A stretch of DNA of 64,000 nt from Pseudomonas mediterranea CFBP 5447 (GCF_000774145.1 NZ_KN322983.1:248001-312000); one strand, 5' to 3'; positions 38,975 to 48,987 are shown, numbered from the stretch's first letter. The notes: a model not told the origin generated them from the sequence alone. Translations and numbers: made by a program.

Positions 38975-39513
38975 TGTTCGAGTTCCACTGAGTGCTCTTT
39001 CAAAGGAATGGTCCGTGGTCGCTCCAGCCAGGCACCTTCGCCATCGGGAACGATTTCGACCACATCGACCTGGGTGGCACCGATGGCGACGATTCGCCCG
39101 TCGTTGCGCCCCAGGTAGTCACCGACCTTGAGCCGGTGCACCCCGCCCGCACCGCGCAGCAGCGCATAGGAGCCACTGGCATTGGCGATCGTGCCAACCA
39201 TTTCAAACTGTTCGATGTTGAAGCCTTCGAGGTACTGCTTGACCCGGTTCGGATCGGGCTGGACATTGCGCGAACCTTTTTGCCGCTCGGTCTGATCCAC
39301 CCGCACCTGCCGTGAGAACGGGCTGCGCAGGTCGGACGCGTTGTAGGTGAAGGTTTCGTTTGGCTTGAAGGTCGGCGTCGGCTCGATCTTGCCGGGCGGA
39401 CGCAACCGCACTTCATTCATGTAGGCGTCCAGGTCCTCGAAGCCACTGTCGTTGTTACAGCCGGCCAGCACCACCAGCCCGGCCAGCAGGCCCATGCAGT
39501 GGAGCGGCTTCAT
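38971..39513 (-). CDS. pilP: type IV pilus assembly lipoprotein
   Basis: A 180-residue inner-membrane lipoprotein: MKPLHCMGLLAGLVVLAGC has its lipidated Cys at 19. An unstructured linker (about 25-85) precedes the beta-sandwich homology domain (MVGTIANASGSYALLRGAGG) that binds PilQ. ATGA-type overlaps with pilO and pilQ. Confidence 0.95.
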   Translation of the reverse strand: MKPLHCMGLLAGLVVLAGCNNDSGFEDLDAYMNEVRLRPPGKIEPTPTFKPNETFTYNASDLRSPFSRQVRVDQTERQKGSRNVQPDPNRVKQYLEGFNIEQFEMVGTIANASGSYALLRGAGGVHRLKVGDYLGRNDGRIVAIGATQVDVVEIVPDGEGAWLERPRTIPLKEHSVELEQ

Positions 39514-40133
39514 GGCTGTGCCCCCTGCTCGTTGTACCGGTAGGTCTTGGCCTGGATGCTCATGCGCAGCTTCGATCCCCCTTCGGGGTCCGCGGGGGCG
39601 ATGTCAAAATCGTGCAACGTGACAATGCGGGGCAGCCCGGCAACCCCGCTGACGAATGTCGCCAGGTCATGGTAGCCACCGGTCACGGTGATCTGGATCG
39701 GCAGTTCGATGTAGAACGGCTGGGTCACTTCGGGCAGCAGTTTGATTTCCTCGAACTCCAGTCCGCTGCCCAGGCCGGTGCGGGTGATGTCTTCCAGCAG
39801 GCCCGGTACCTCGGTGTCGCTGGGCAACTGCCGCAACAGCACCCCAAAGGAGGTTTCCATCTGCTTCATCTGTTCGATGTAGCGCTCCAGGTTCGCGGCC
39901 ATGTGGGCCTTGCCCGCGAATTGCGCCTTGAGGGTATTTTCTTCCTCGCGCACCTGCTGCAACTGATCCTCCAGGTCGCTCACGGCAAAGTTATAGCCCA
40001 ACCCCAGGACCAGGACGACCAGCAGGACGCCAGCCAGCCATTTGACCGGCATCGGCCAGGAGCCGACGTTGTTGGTGTCCAGGTCGCTGAAGTCGACCTT
40101 GCGCAGCGCGTCGAACCATTCCCCAGGTTTCAT
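39510..40133 (-). CDS. pilO: type IV pilus alignment protein O
   Basis: A 207-residue bitopic protein: cytoplasmic tail with LDTNNVGSWP, one membrane helix (about 30-49, KWLAGVLLVVLVLGLGYNF), coiled coil (about 52-90) and a ferredoxin-like periplasmic domain. It heterodimerises with PilN. Overlaps both neighbours by four bases. Confidence 0.96.
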   Translation of the reverse strand: MKPGEWFDALRKVDFSDLDTNNVGSWPMPVKWLAGVLLVVLVLGLGYNFAVSDLEDQLQQVREEENTLKAQFAGKAHMAANLERYIEQMKQMETSFGVLLRQLPSDTEVPGLLEDITRTGLGSGLEFEEIKLLPEVTQPFYIELPIQITVTGGYHDLATFVSGVAGLPRIVTLHDFDIAPADPEGGSKLRMSIQAKTYRYNEQGAQP

Positions 40134-40695
40134 TGGGCATCCTCCGCGTCGGCCGGCTGGGTCTGGCGGACCGTCAGCTGGAACACGTTGGCCTGGTCGA
40201 GCTGCCCGGCCGTCGTGGCCTTGACTTCGGTCAGGCTGGGCGCGTCGAACAGATCCGACGCGTCCAGGTTGCGCATCAGGTCCGAGACCCGGTGGTTGGA
40301 TTCCGCAGCGCCCTTGATGGAGAGCGTCCGGTCTTCCATCTTCACCTCGGTGAAATACACCCCGTCCGGCAACGTCCGCACCAATTGATCGAAGATGCGC
40401 CCGCTCACCGGGCGGTTGCCCTGCAGGTCCTGGATGATGCGCATGCGCTCCAGCAATTGTTGACGACGGGCCTTCAGCTCGCTGATCTGCTTGATGCGCT
40501 CGTCCAATACCGCTATCTGCTCGGAAATATGCCCGTTACGCGCCAGTTGGTGGTTAATGGCACTGTGCAAGTACTGCACCCCGATCAGGGTCACTCCCAC
40601 GGCGCCGACCAGTGCCCCCACCAACGCCAGCAGGAAGCGCTTGCGGCGCTCTTCGCGCAGCTCTTCGCGCCAGGGAAGAAGATTGATCCGCGCCA

Positions 40696-40696
<1 letters not shown>
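40130..40696 (-). CDS. pilN: type IV pilus alignment protein N
   Basis: A 188-residue bitopic protein beginning MARINLLPWREELREERRK, whose INLLPWR motif docks into PilM. A membrane helix (about 22-43), coiled coil and periplasmic ferredoxin-like fold follow. Its ATG shares a base with the pilM stop. Confidence 0.96.
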
Positions 40697-41787
<1,091 letters not shown>

Positions 41788-41849
41788 TTACGGACTCTCT
41801 AATACGCATTGCGTTCAATCACCCCAGCCCGACGGACGGCCGGATGGCG

Positions 41850-41876
41850 TTTCCAACGGAAAAAAATGCTTATAAT
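41850..41876 (+). promoter_or_regulatory. promoter of ponA
   Basis: A consensus -10 TATAAT (41871-41876) lies 89 nt before the ponA start, with a weak -35 TTTCCA at 41850-41855 (15-nt spacer). It sits in the divergent pilM-ponA spacer. Confidence 0.55.
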
Positions 41877-41964
41877 GCGCAGCGTTTTTTTCGCTTTGCT
41901 GCAAGCACGGGTCCTTCCCTGCACCTGACGCCTTTTTCATTCTTTGCCTGGATATCCAAAAGCC

Positions 41965-44412
41965 TTGATTCGTCTGCTGAAATTTTTCGGATGGTCCATC
42001 ATCGCCGTTTTCTGCGGACTGCTCCTGGGTCTGAGCGGTGCGTTTCTTTACCTTAGTCCGGGTTTGCCATCCGTGGAGGCGCTGAGAAGTATTCAGTTGC
42101 AGATTCCTTTGCGGGTGTACAGCAGCGACAACAAACTGATTGCCGAATTTGGCGAGATGCGCCGCACGCCGATCCGCTTCGCCGACATCCCGCCCAACTT
42201 CATCAATGCGTTACTCAGTGCCGAAGACGACAATTTCGCCAACCACTATGGCGTCGATCCGGGCAGCCTGATGCGTGCCGCCAGCCAGTTGGTCAAGAGC
42301 GGGCACATCCAGTCCGGCGGCAGCACCATCACCATGCAGGTGGCCAAGAACTTCTTCCTGACCAGCGAACGCAGCTTCTCGCGCAAGACCACCGAGATCC
42401 TCCTGGCCCTGCAGATCGAACGGCAGCTGACCAAGGATGAAATCCTCGAGCTGTATGTGAACAAGATCTACCTGGGCAACCGCGCCTATGGCATCGAGGC
42501 GGCGGCCCAGGTGTACTACGGCAAGTCGATCCGTGATGTGAGCCTGGCGCAGATGGCGATGATCGCCGGCCTGCCGAAGGCGCCGTCGCGCTTCAATCCG
42601 CTGGCCAACCCGGCCCGCAGCAAGGAACGGCGCGACTGGATCCTGGGGCGCATGTACAAGCTCGGCAAGATCAGCGAAGCCGACTACACCGCGGCGATCA
42701 ACGAGCCCTTGAACGCCAGCTATCACGTACCGACGCCGGAAGTGAACGCCCCGTACATCGCCGAAATGGCTCGGGCCGAGATGGTCGGACGCTACGGCAG
42801 CGACGCCTATACCGAAGGGTTCCGCGTCACCACCACGGTGCCGAGCAACCTGCAGGAAATGGCCAACACCGCGCTGCACGAAGGCCTGATGACCTACGAC
42901 CAACGCCACGGCTACCGCGGCCCCGAATCGCGCTTGCCGGGCAAGACCAAGGAAGCCTGGGCCCTTGAACTGACCAAGCAGCGCACCATCAGCAGCCTGG
43001 AACCGGCGATCGTTACCCAGGTGGACAAGGACGGCCTCAAGGTCCTGACGCGCAACGGTGAGCTTGAAGAACAGGTGAAATGGGACACCATGAAATGGGC
43101 TCGTCCGTTCCTCAACACCAACAGCATGGGGGCCGCCCCCCGCCAGCCGTCGGACGTGGCCCAGGTCGGCGATCTGATCCGGGTGCAGCGCCAGCCGGAC
43201 AACGCCCTCAAGTTCAGCCAGATCCCGGCCGCCCAGGGGGCACTGGTGTCCCTCGATCCGCAGGACGGTGCGATCCGTTCCCTGGTGGGCGGCTTCGCCT
43301 TCGAACAGAGCAACTACAACCGTGCATTGCAGGCCAAGCGCCAGCCGGGCTCGAGTTTCAAGCCGTTCGTCTACAGCGCCGCCCTGGATAATGGCTATAC
43401 CGCCGCCAGCCTGGTGAACGACGCACCGATCGTGTTTGTCGACGAGTACCTGGACAAGGTCTGGCGACCGAAGAACGACACCAACACTTTCCTCGGCCCG
43501 ATCCGTCTGCGCGAGGCGCTGTACAAGTCGCGCAACCTGGTGTCGATCCGCCTGTTGCAGGCGTTGGGGGTGGATCGCACCATCGACTACATCGCCCGGT
43601 TCGGCTTCAACAAGCAGGACCTGCCACGCAACCTGTCCCTGGCCCTGGGCACCGCGACCCTGACCCCGATGGAAATCGCCACGGGCTGGAGCACGTTCGC
43701 CAACGGCGGGTACAAGATCACCCCGTACATCATCGACAAGATCGAAAGCCGCAACGGCGAGACTCTGTTCGTGGCCAACCCACCGCGGGTGCCTACCGGC
43801 GAGCAGGCCAGCGACGGCATCGCCGCCCCGTCCGCCGAAACATTCACGGTGAACCCGACGCCGGGCGAAGCCCCCACCGCCACGCCAGCGACCCAGGCAC
43901 CCGCTGTCGCCGAGCGCATCGTTGACGGGCGCACCACCTACATTCTCAACAGCATGCTGGAAGACGTGATCAAACTCGGCACCGGCCGTCGTGCGCTGGC
44001 CCTGGGCCGCACCGACCTGGCGGGCAAGACCGGTACCACCAACGAATCCAAGGATGCCTGGTTCTCGGGCTACAACGGCGACTACGTCACCACCGTCTGG
44101 ACCGGCTTCGACCAACCTGAAAGCCTCGGGCGCCGTGAGTTCGGCGGCACCGTGGCGCTGCCGATCTGGATGAGCTACATGGGCGCCGCCCTCAAGGACA
44201 AGCCGCCGCACACCCAGCCGGAACCGGAAGGCATCCTCAGCCTGCGGGTCGACCCGGTCAGCGGTCGCGCAGCCACGCCAGGCACTCCGGGTGCCTATTT
44301 CGAGCTGTTCAAGAGCGAAGACACGCCACCGTCAGTCAACGAGCTGGGCAACGGCGTTGCGCCGGGCAGCCCGCTGCCGGCGGATGAAGCGGCGCCGATC
44401 GATCTGTTCTGA
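41965..44412 (+). CDS. ponA: penicillin-binding protein 1A (bifunctional)
   Basis: An 815-residue class A PBP. One N-terminal membrane helix (about 10-32), then the GT51 glycosyltransferase with catalytic SAEDDNFANHYGVD near residue 75 and GGSTITMQVAKN; an OB-like insert; and the transpeptidase with SSFK (Ser-x-x-Lys), SRN and KTGTTNES motifs. It polymerises and crosslinks peptidoglycan. No ATG fits: the TTG at 41965 gives MIRLLKFFGW, matching homologues that begin MRLLKF; a TTG seven codons upstream is also possible. It is divergent from pilM, a conserved arrangement. Confidence 0.93.
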   Translation: MIRLLKFFGWSIIAVFCGLLLGLSGAFLYLSPGLPSVEALRSIQLQIPLRVYSSDNKLIAEFGEMRRTPIRFADIPPNFINALLSAEDDNFANHYGVDPGSLMRAASQLVKSGHIQSGGSTITMQVAKNFFLTSERSFSRKTTEILLALQIERQLTKDEILELYVNKIYLGNRAYGIEAAAQVYYGKSIRDVSLAQMAMIAGLPKAPSRFNPLANPARSKERRDWILGRMYKLGKISEADYTAAINEPLNASYHVPTPEVNAPYIAEMARAEMVGRYGSDAYTEGFRVTTTVPSNLQEMANTALHEGLMTYDQRHGYRGPESRLPGKTKEAWALELTKQRTISSLEPAIVTQVDKDGLKVLTRNGELEEQVKWDTMKWARPFLNTNSMGAAPRQPSDVAQVGDLIRVQRQPDNALKFSQIPAAQGALVSLDPQDGAIRSLVGGFAFEQSNYNRALQAKRQPGSSFKPFVYSAALDNGYTAASLVNDAPIVFVDEYLDKVWRPKNDTNTFLGPIRLREALYKSRNLVSIRLLQALGVDRTIDYIARFGFNKQDLPRNLSLALGTATLTPMEIATGWSTFANGGYKITPYIIDKIESRNGETLFVANPPRVPTGEQASDGIAAPSAETFTVNPTPGEAPTATPATQAPAVAERIVDGRTTYILNSMLEDVIKLGTGRRALALGRTDLAGKTGTTNESKDAWFSGYNGDYVTTVWTGFDQPESLGRREFGGTVALPIWMSYMGAALKDKPPHTQPEPEGILSLRVDPVSGRAATPGTPGAYFELFKSEDTPPSVNELGNGVAPGSPLPADEAAPIDLF

Positions 44413-44416
44413 TATT

Positions 44417-44484
44417 GCATCGCGAGCAGGCTCGCTCCCACAGGGTATGTATTCCAAATGTGGGAGCGAGCCTGCTCGCAATGG
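44417..44484. repeat. REPIN
   Basis: Inverted REP arms (CATCGCGAGCAGGCTCGCTC and its complement) start five bases after the ponA stop, separated by about 20 nt. Confidence 0.9.
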
Positions 44485-44500
44485 CGCCCCCAAGGTCGAT

Positions 44501-44612
44501 GATCGTTCCCACGCTCCTGCGTGGGAATGCCTCTACGGACGCTCCGCGTTCGGCTCTTGACGGAACGCGGAGCGTCCCTGGCTCCATTCCCACGCAGAGC
44601 GTGGGAACGATC
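44501..44612. repeat. 112-bp nested palindromic repeat
   Basis: GATCGTTCCCACGCTC at the left edge is mirrored by GAGCGTGGGAACGATC at the right edge. Inside, GGACGCTCCGCGTTC (about 44538-44552) faces GAACGCGGAGCGTCC (44563-44577). The whole element folds into one long stem with side bulges and is unrelated to the REP core. It resembles dispersed palindromes known from P. fluorescens-group genomes. Confidence 0.8.
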
Positions 44613-44654
44613 AAGGCCTCGCCTCTACTTGCAGCTTGAAGCTTGCCGCTCGAA

Positions 44655-44696
44655 GCCCATAAAAAAACCTGGCCGAGGCCAGGTTTTTTTATGGGC
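44655..44696. terminator. long bidirectional terminator between ponA and maeB
   Basis: Perfect 20-bp arms with a GA loop (GCCCATAAAAAAACCTGGCC and its complement); T7 or A7 runs flank the GC part on both sides, so it can end converging ponA and maeB transcripts. Confidence 0.95.
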
Positions 44697-44704
44697 GGCT
44701 GCTG

Positions 44705-45973
44705 TTAACCGTTGAACACATCATCCACGCTCTTGAGCGGGTAGTTTTTCGGGTACGGCAAGGTTGCCACGCCAGTCTCGATCGCAGCCTTGGCCACGGC
44801 GTCGGAGATCAAGGTGATCAGGCGGGCGTCCATTGGCTTCGGAATGATGTACTCACGACCGAATTCCAGCTTGATGCCACCGTAGGCGTCGCAGACTTCC
44901 TGAGGCACCGGCAGCTTGGCCAATTCGCGCAGGGCGTTGGCGGCGGCCACTTTCATCTCTTCGTTGATACGCTTGGCGCGAACGTCCAGGGCACCACGGA
45001 AGATGAATGGGAAGCCCAGCACGTTGTTGACCTGGTTCGGGTAGTCCGAACGGCCAGTCGCCATGATGACGTCGTTGCGGGTGGCGTGGGCCAGTTCCGG
45101 GGCAATTTCCGGATCCGGGTTCGAGCAGGCGAACACGATCGGGTTCGGCGCCATGCGCAGCAGGTTTTCCGGGCTCAGCAGGTTCGGGCCCGACAGGCCG
45201 ACGAACACGTCGGCGCCGTCCAGTGCGTCCGCCAGGGTGCGCTTGTCGGTCGCGTGGGCGAAGACAGCCTTGTACTGGTTCAGGTCGCTACGACCGGAAT
45301 GGATCACGCCGGTACGGTCGATCATGAAGATGTTTTCGATCTTCGCGCCCATGCTCACCAGCAATTTCATGCAGGAGATGGCCGCAGCGCCGGCGCCCAG
45401 GCAGACGATCTTGGCTTCCGGCAAGGTTTTGCCAGCGATTTCCAAAGCGTTGATCATGCCGGCCGCGGTCACGATTGCGGTACCGTGCTGGTCATCGTGG
45501 AACACCGGGATGTCGCACTGTTCGATCAGGGCGCGCTCGATTTCAAAGCACTCAGGCGCCTTGATGTCTTCCAGGTTGATGCCACCGAAGGTGATGGAGA
45601 TGCGCTTGACAGTGTCGATGAAGGCTTGCGGGCTTTCGGAGTCGACTTCGATGTCGAACACGTCGATACCGGCGAAACGCTTGAACAGTACACCCTTGCC
45701 TTCCATGACCGGCTTGGAGGCCAATGGCCCCAGGTCACCCAGGCCGAGAATCGCGGTGCCATCGGAAATGACTGCAACCAGGTTGCCCTTGCCGGTGTAT
45801 CGGTAGGCCAGTTCAGGGTCGCGAGCGATTTCGCGGACTGGTTCGGCTACGCCGGGGCTGTAGGCCAGCGACAGATCGCGGGCAGTAGCGGTGGCCTTGG
45901 TGAGCTCGACACTCAGCTTTCCTGGACGAGGATTAGCGTGATATTCGAGAGCGGCAGTTTTCAGATCAGACAT
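44705..45973 (-). CDS. maeB: malic enzyme, short form
   Basis: A 422-residue enzyme decarboxylating malate to pyruvate with NAD(P). LAYSPGVAEPVREIA, the metal site FHDDQHGTAIV and the dinucleotide fold CLGAGAAAISC are clear. It consists only of the malic enzyme domains; the phosphotransacetylase-like C-terminal half found in E. coli MaeB (about 760 residues) is absent. Ends nine bases after a strong terminator position and has a 181-nt upstream gap. Confidence 0.94.
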   Translation of the reverse strand: MSDLKTAALEYHANPRPGKLSVELTKATATARDLSLAYSPGVAEPVREIARDPELAYRYTGKGNLVAVISDGTAILGLGDLGPLASKPVMEGKGVLFKRFAGIDVFDIEVDSESPQAFIDTVKRISITFGGINLEDIKAPECFEIERALIEQCDIPVFHDDQHGTAIVTAAGMINALEIAGKTLPEAKIVCLGAGAAAISCMKLLVSMGAKIENIFMIDRTGVIHSGRSDLNQYKAVFAHATDKRTLADALDGADVFVGLSGPNLLSPENLLRMAPNPIVFACSNPDPEIAPELAHATRNDVIMATGRSDYPNQVNNVLGFPFIFRGALDVRAKRINEEMKVAAANALRELAKLPVPQEVCDAYGGIKLEFGREYIIPKPMDARLITLISDAVAKAAIETGVATLPYPKNYPLKSVDDVFNG

Positions 45974-46136
45974 GTGGGCATTCCGCTTTTTACTGTGTTG
46001 GACAGACGGACCGCCGAGGATACGCGCCTCGTAAAGTCCCTACAAGACTGACCGGTCACCGCTGTCAAGCGCCCTGCCCTACGACTTTGGGCCAAGGGCC
46101 ACGAAACACAAGGGCTCAATGCATACAATCAATAGC

Positions 46137-46153
46137 AAAAATGTCGACAATTT
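46137..46153. promoter_or_regulatory. palindrome upstream of maeB
   Basis: The near-perfect palindrome AAAATGTCGACAATTTT (centre TGTCGACA) lies in the 181-nt maeB upstream region, about 165 nt before its ATG. It resembles GntR-family operators in general form; a regulator is not identified. Confidence 0.3.
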
Positions 46154-46154
46154 T

Positions 46155-46940
46155 TTATCCAGGCACCGGACTCAGCATCATCGGATCGGTCAATGGCAGT
46201 AGCCATCGGCCTTGCCCCTGCCCAGTGCTCCCACGTCGCGAACGGTCGATCACCCAGCCCCGCGCCTCGACCTGCCTGCCGACAAGGCGCTCGAGGGAAG
46301 CCACATCGAAGCGATCCAGCAGATTGGGCGCAACGCGCAATACAACCGAATCGTCCAATTGCAGCCAAACACCGCCACGATTGCGTCTGACCGCGTTGAC
46401 GCGGCCGCTCAGCACAGCGAAACCGGACGCCTTGACCTGCCCGGCCTCGAGCACGGGTGAACGCCTCCACAACCCCAGATGCGCCTTGCGCGCCTGGCGT
46501 TCGGCCGATTGTTGGCAGTCCGCCAGGCCGACATTCGGTGCCACCGCCACCTGGAAGCCCAGGCCTTCGGCGAGCATCTGCGCCTCGAGGTTGCGGCCAT
46601 CGACACCGTAGGCATGGGCCAGTGTCCGACCATAACGATCCTTGCTTTCCCTGCCGGGAACCAGCCCTACACGCCCGTCACTGGCAGCCACCAAGGCCTC
46701 CAGGCGACGGCGGGCCGCAACGGCAAAGGGCTCGTCGGAACGCCCCTGCCGGCCCAGCTCAGGTGTATTGAGCCCGATCAAGCGCACGCTGCGACCGTCT
46801 GCCAGGCGCAGGGTATCGCCATCCACCACCCGCCGGACTGTCACTTCGGTCGCGCCCGTCGGTGCCGGGCAAAAAGCCTGGGCGCCGGTCAGCCAAATCG
46901 CGGACACAAAAAAGGCGCCCACAAGGGACGCCTTTTTCAT
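46155..46940 (-). CDS. secreted thermonuclease (SNase-like) family protein
   Basis: A 261-residue protein with signal peptide MKKASLVGAFFVSAIWLTG (cleavage near AQA). The SNase fold spans about 27-165: VVDGDTLRLADGRSVRLIGLN, Thr-Pro-Glu and KDRYGRTLAH supply the usual Arg/Glu/Arg and Asp residues. A C-terminal ~90-residue OB-like tail follows. The gene starts 41 nt after rpmE on the same strand; the terminator hairpin of rpmE overlaps its first codons. The start is the ATG at 46940; the open frame above it lacks a signal peptide. Confidence 0.85.
   Translation of the reverse strand: MKKASLVGAFFVSAIWLTGAQAFCPAPTGATEVTVRRVVDGDTLRLADGRSVRLIGLNTPELGRQGRSDEPFAVAARRRLEALVAASDGRVGLVPGRESKDRYGRTLAHAYGVDGRNLEAQMLAEGLGFQVAVAPNVGLADCQQSAERQARKAHLGLWRRSPVLEAGQVKASGFAVLSGRVNAVRRNRGGVWLQLDDSVVLRVAPNLLDRFDVASLERLVGRQVEARGWVIDRSRRGSTGQGQGRWLLPLTDPMMLSPVPG
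46908..46937 (-). terminator. rpmE terminator overlapping the nuclease start
   Basis: On the - strand AAAAAGGCG-T-CCC and GGG-CGCCTTTTT pair around a TTGT loop, ending in six Ts. The element begins immediately after the nuclease ATG, so it is at once an intrinsic terminator for rpmE and codons 2-11 of the nuclease. Confidence 0.75.
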
Positions 46941-46981
46941 CACTTCGCAGCCGCCGAAACGACCCGCCAAAATGATCAGTC

Positions 46982-47200
46982 TCAGGCCTTCTTGGCGCCG
47001 AAAGCACCGAAACGGTCGGCGAACTTCTGAACGCGACCACCGGTATCCAGAGTCTTTTGCTTACCGGTGTAGAACGGGTGGCATTCGTTGCAAACGTCGA
47101 TCGCCAGGGCTTTGCCGTAGGTCGAACGGGTTTCGAACTTGTTGCCGCAGCTGCAGGTTACAGCAACGACTGGGTATTCCGGATGGATATCGGCTTTCAT
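46982..47200 (-). CDS. rpmE: ribosomal protein bL31, zinc form
   Basis: A 72-residue large-subunit protein. Cys16, Cys18, Cys37 and Cys40 form the zinc ribbon of the C+ type, so this is the zinc-replete paralogue. GAGGAAA ends eight bases before the ATG. It is probably the main promoter-driven gene here, with the nuclease downstream read through its terminator. Confidence 0.97.
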   Translation of the reverse strand: MKADIHPEYPVVAVTCSCGNKFETRSTYGKALAIDVCNECHPFYTGKQKTLDTGGRVQKFADRFGAFGAKKA

Positions 47201-47349
47201 GGTGTTTTCCTCAGGCTAGCGTGCCGCCACCCAACACTATTGTTGAATACCGCACGTAATTAGGGCGCGGATTCTACCAGACATCGACGATGACGCAAGC
47301 TATGCCTTGTACCAACCGTCTGCTAGGCTCCCGGCCTCAAGCACAATCC

Positions 47350-47440
47350 TTGTGGGAGCGAGCCTGCTCGCGATGGCGGTGGATCAGCAGCATGACTGTT
47401 GACTGGCACGCCGCCATCGCGAGCAGGCTCGCTCCCACAA
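47350..47440. repeat. REPIN with perfect 30-bp arms
   Basis: Positions 47350-47379 and 47411-47440 are exact reverse complements containing the REP core, separated by 31 nt. The right arm ends 24 bases before mazG, so the element lies in its leader or promoter. Confidence 0.93.
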
Positions 47441-47464
47441 GGTTTTGTGTGACGAGATGGATTT

Positions 47465-48298
47465 ATGTATAGCCTTGAAGACCTGCTCCACCTGATGAAC
47501 CGCCTGCGGGACCCGCAGTACGGTTGCCCGTGGGACATCAAGCAGACCTGGGAAACGATCGTCCCCCATACCCTGGAGGAAGCCTACGAAGTGGCCGATG
47601 CGATCGAGCGCGGTGACTTCGATCATGTGCAGGGTGAGTTGGGCGACCTGCTGTTCCAGGTGGTGTATTACAGCCAACTGGCCCGGGAAGAAAACCGCTT
47701 TGAATTCGCCGGCGTGGTCGACAGCATCACCCGCAAACTGATCCGTCGTCATCCCCACGTATTTCCCTCCGGCGACTTGTATGCGCCGCTGGATGTGCCG
47801 CGCCTGAGCGAAGAGCAGGTCAAGCAGCGCTGGGAGGAAATCAAGGCCGAGGAACGTGCCGAGAAGTCCGCCGCGCCGCTGCAACTCTCCCTGCTCGACG
47901 ATGTGCCCGGCGCGTTGCCGGCACTGTCCCGCTCGGCCAAATTGCAGAAGCGTGCCGGGCAGGTCGGTTTCGACTGGCCGGACGCCTTGCCGGTACTCGA
48001 CAAGGTCCGGGAAGAGCTGGACGAAGTGCTCGAAGCGATGTCGGAAAATGACCAGGCGGCAGTCACCGACGAGATCGGTGACCTGTTGTTTTCGGTCGTC
48101 AACCTGGCCCGGCACCTCAAGGTCGATCCGGAAGGCGCGTTGCGCGGGGCCAACGCCAAGTTCGAGCGACGCTTCCGTTTTATCGAACAGGCATTGCGCG
48201 ACACCCACCGTCCCATGGAAGATTGCACCCTCGAAGAGTTGGACGCCTTGTGGGGCGAAGCCAAACGTCAGGAAAAGAATTTGCCCAGCTGCGGCTGA
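47465..48298 (+). CDS. mazG: nucleoside triphosphate pyrophosphohydrolase
   Basis: A 277-residue all-alpha NTP pyrophosphatase with two MazG repeats. RLRDPQYGCPWDIKQTW, EEAYEVADAIE and GELGDLLFQVV in the first, and KVREELDEVLEAM with DEIGDLLFSVVNLAR in the second, contain the ExxE and ExxD metal sites. It hydrolyses aberrant NTPs and may lower the alarmone pool. The ATG at 47465 starts MYSLEDLLHLM as in homologues. Followed after 26 nt by the DUF2058 gene. Confidence 0.95.
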   Translation: MYSLEDLLHLMNRLRDPQYGCPWDIKQTWETIVPHTLEEAYEVADAIERGDFDHVQGELGDLLFQVVYYSQLAREENRFEFAGVVDSITRKLIRRHPHVFPSGDLYAPLDVPRLSEEQVKQRWEEIKAEERAEKSAAPLQLSLLDDVPGALPALSRSAKLQKRAGQVGFDWPDALPVLDKVREELDEVLEAMSENDQAAVTDEIGDLLFSVVNLARHLKVDPEGALRGANAKFERRFRFIEQALRDTHRPMEDCTLEELDALWGEAKRQEKNLPSCG

Positions 48299-48324
48299 GG
48301 CCGTTGCCTAAGTGAGTAAGCACC

Positions 48325-48864
48325 ATGAGCCTTTCCCTTCGCGACCAGTTGCTCAAAGCAGGGCTGGTCAACCAAAAGCAGGTCAAGCAGGTCGGCAAGG
48401 ACAAGCAGAAGCAGCAGCGCCTGGCCCACAAAGGCCAGATCGAGCTGGATGACTCCCAGCAGCGCGCCGCCCAGGAAGCCATGGCCGAGAAGGCCCGGCG
48501 CGACCAGGAACTCAACCGTCAGCAGCAGGAGAAGGCCGAGCAGAAGGCCCGTGCCGCGCAGATCAAGCAATTGATCGAAGTGTCGCGCCTGCCGAAGTTG
48601 ACCACCGAGGATTACTACAACTTCGTCGACGACAAGAAGGTCAAGCGCATCTCGGTGAACACCCTGATGCGCAACAAGCTGAGCAGCGGCTCCCTGGCGA
48701 TCGTCCACCATGCCGGCGGCTACGAAGTGATCCCGCGCGAGGCCGCGCTGAAGATCCAGGAACGCGACCCCAAGCGCATCGTCCAGCTCAACACCCAGAC
48801 CGAAGAAGTGGATGCCGACGATCCGTACGCGGCGTATCAGATTCCTGATGATTTGATGTGGTAG
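48325..48864 (+). CDS. DUF2058 (YaiL-like) protein
   Basis: A 179-residue charged cytoplasmic protein. A long coiled-coil section rich in Lys, Gln and Arg (about 15-85, KQVGKDKQKQQRLAHKG) precedes a small globular part with ISVNTLMRNKLSSGSLAIV. This matches the DUF2058 family, annotated as nucleoprotein/polynucleotide-associated. Likely co-transcribed with mazG. Function unproven. Confidence 0.88.
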   Translation: MSLSLRDQLLKAGLVNQKQVKQVGKDKQKQQRLAHKGQIELDDSQQRAAQEAMAEKARRDQELNRQQQEKAEQKARAAQIKQLIEVSRLPKLTTEDYYNFVDDKKVKRISVNTLMRNKLSSGSLAIVHHAGGYEVIPREAALKIQERDPKRIVQLNTQTEEVDADDPYAAYQIPDDLMW

Positions 48865-48880
48865 TGAGCTAAACAAAACC

Positions 48881-48972
48881 CTGTGGGAGCGAGCCTGCTC
48901 GCGATAGCGGAGTACCAGCCGGCACAAATGTCGACTGATATACCGCCATCGCGAGCAGGCTCGCTCCCACAG
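48881..48972. repeat. REPIN
   Basis: Arms 48881-48910 and 48943-48972 are 29/30 complementary REP sequences. It separates DUF2058 from the converging small gene. Confidence 0.92.
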
Positions 48973-48987
48973 GTATTCAGGGTGTCC

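Noticed and set aside
42211..44211. 666-codon open frame opposite ponA
   Set aside because: Antisense shadow of PBP1A; the + strand carries all catalytic motifs.
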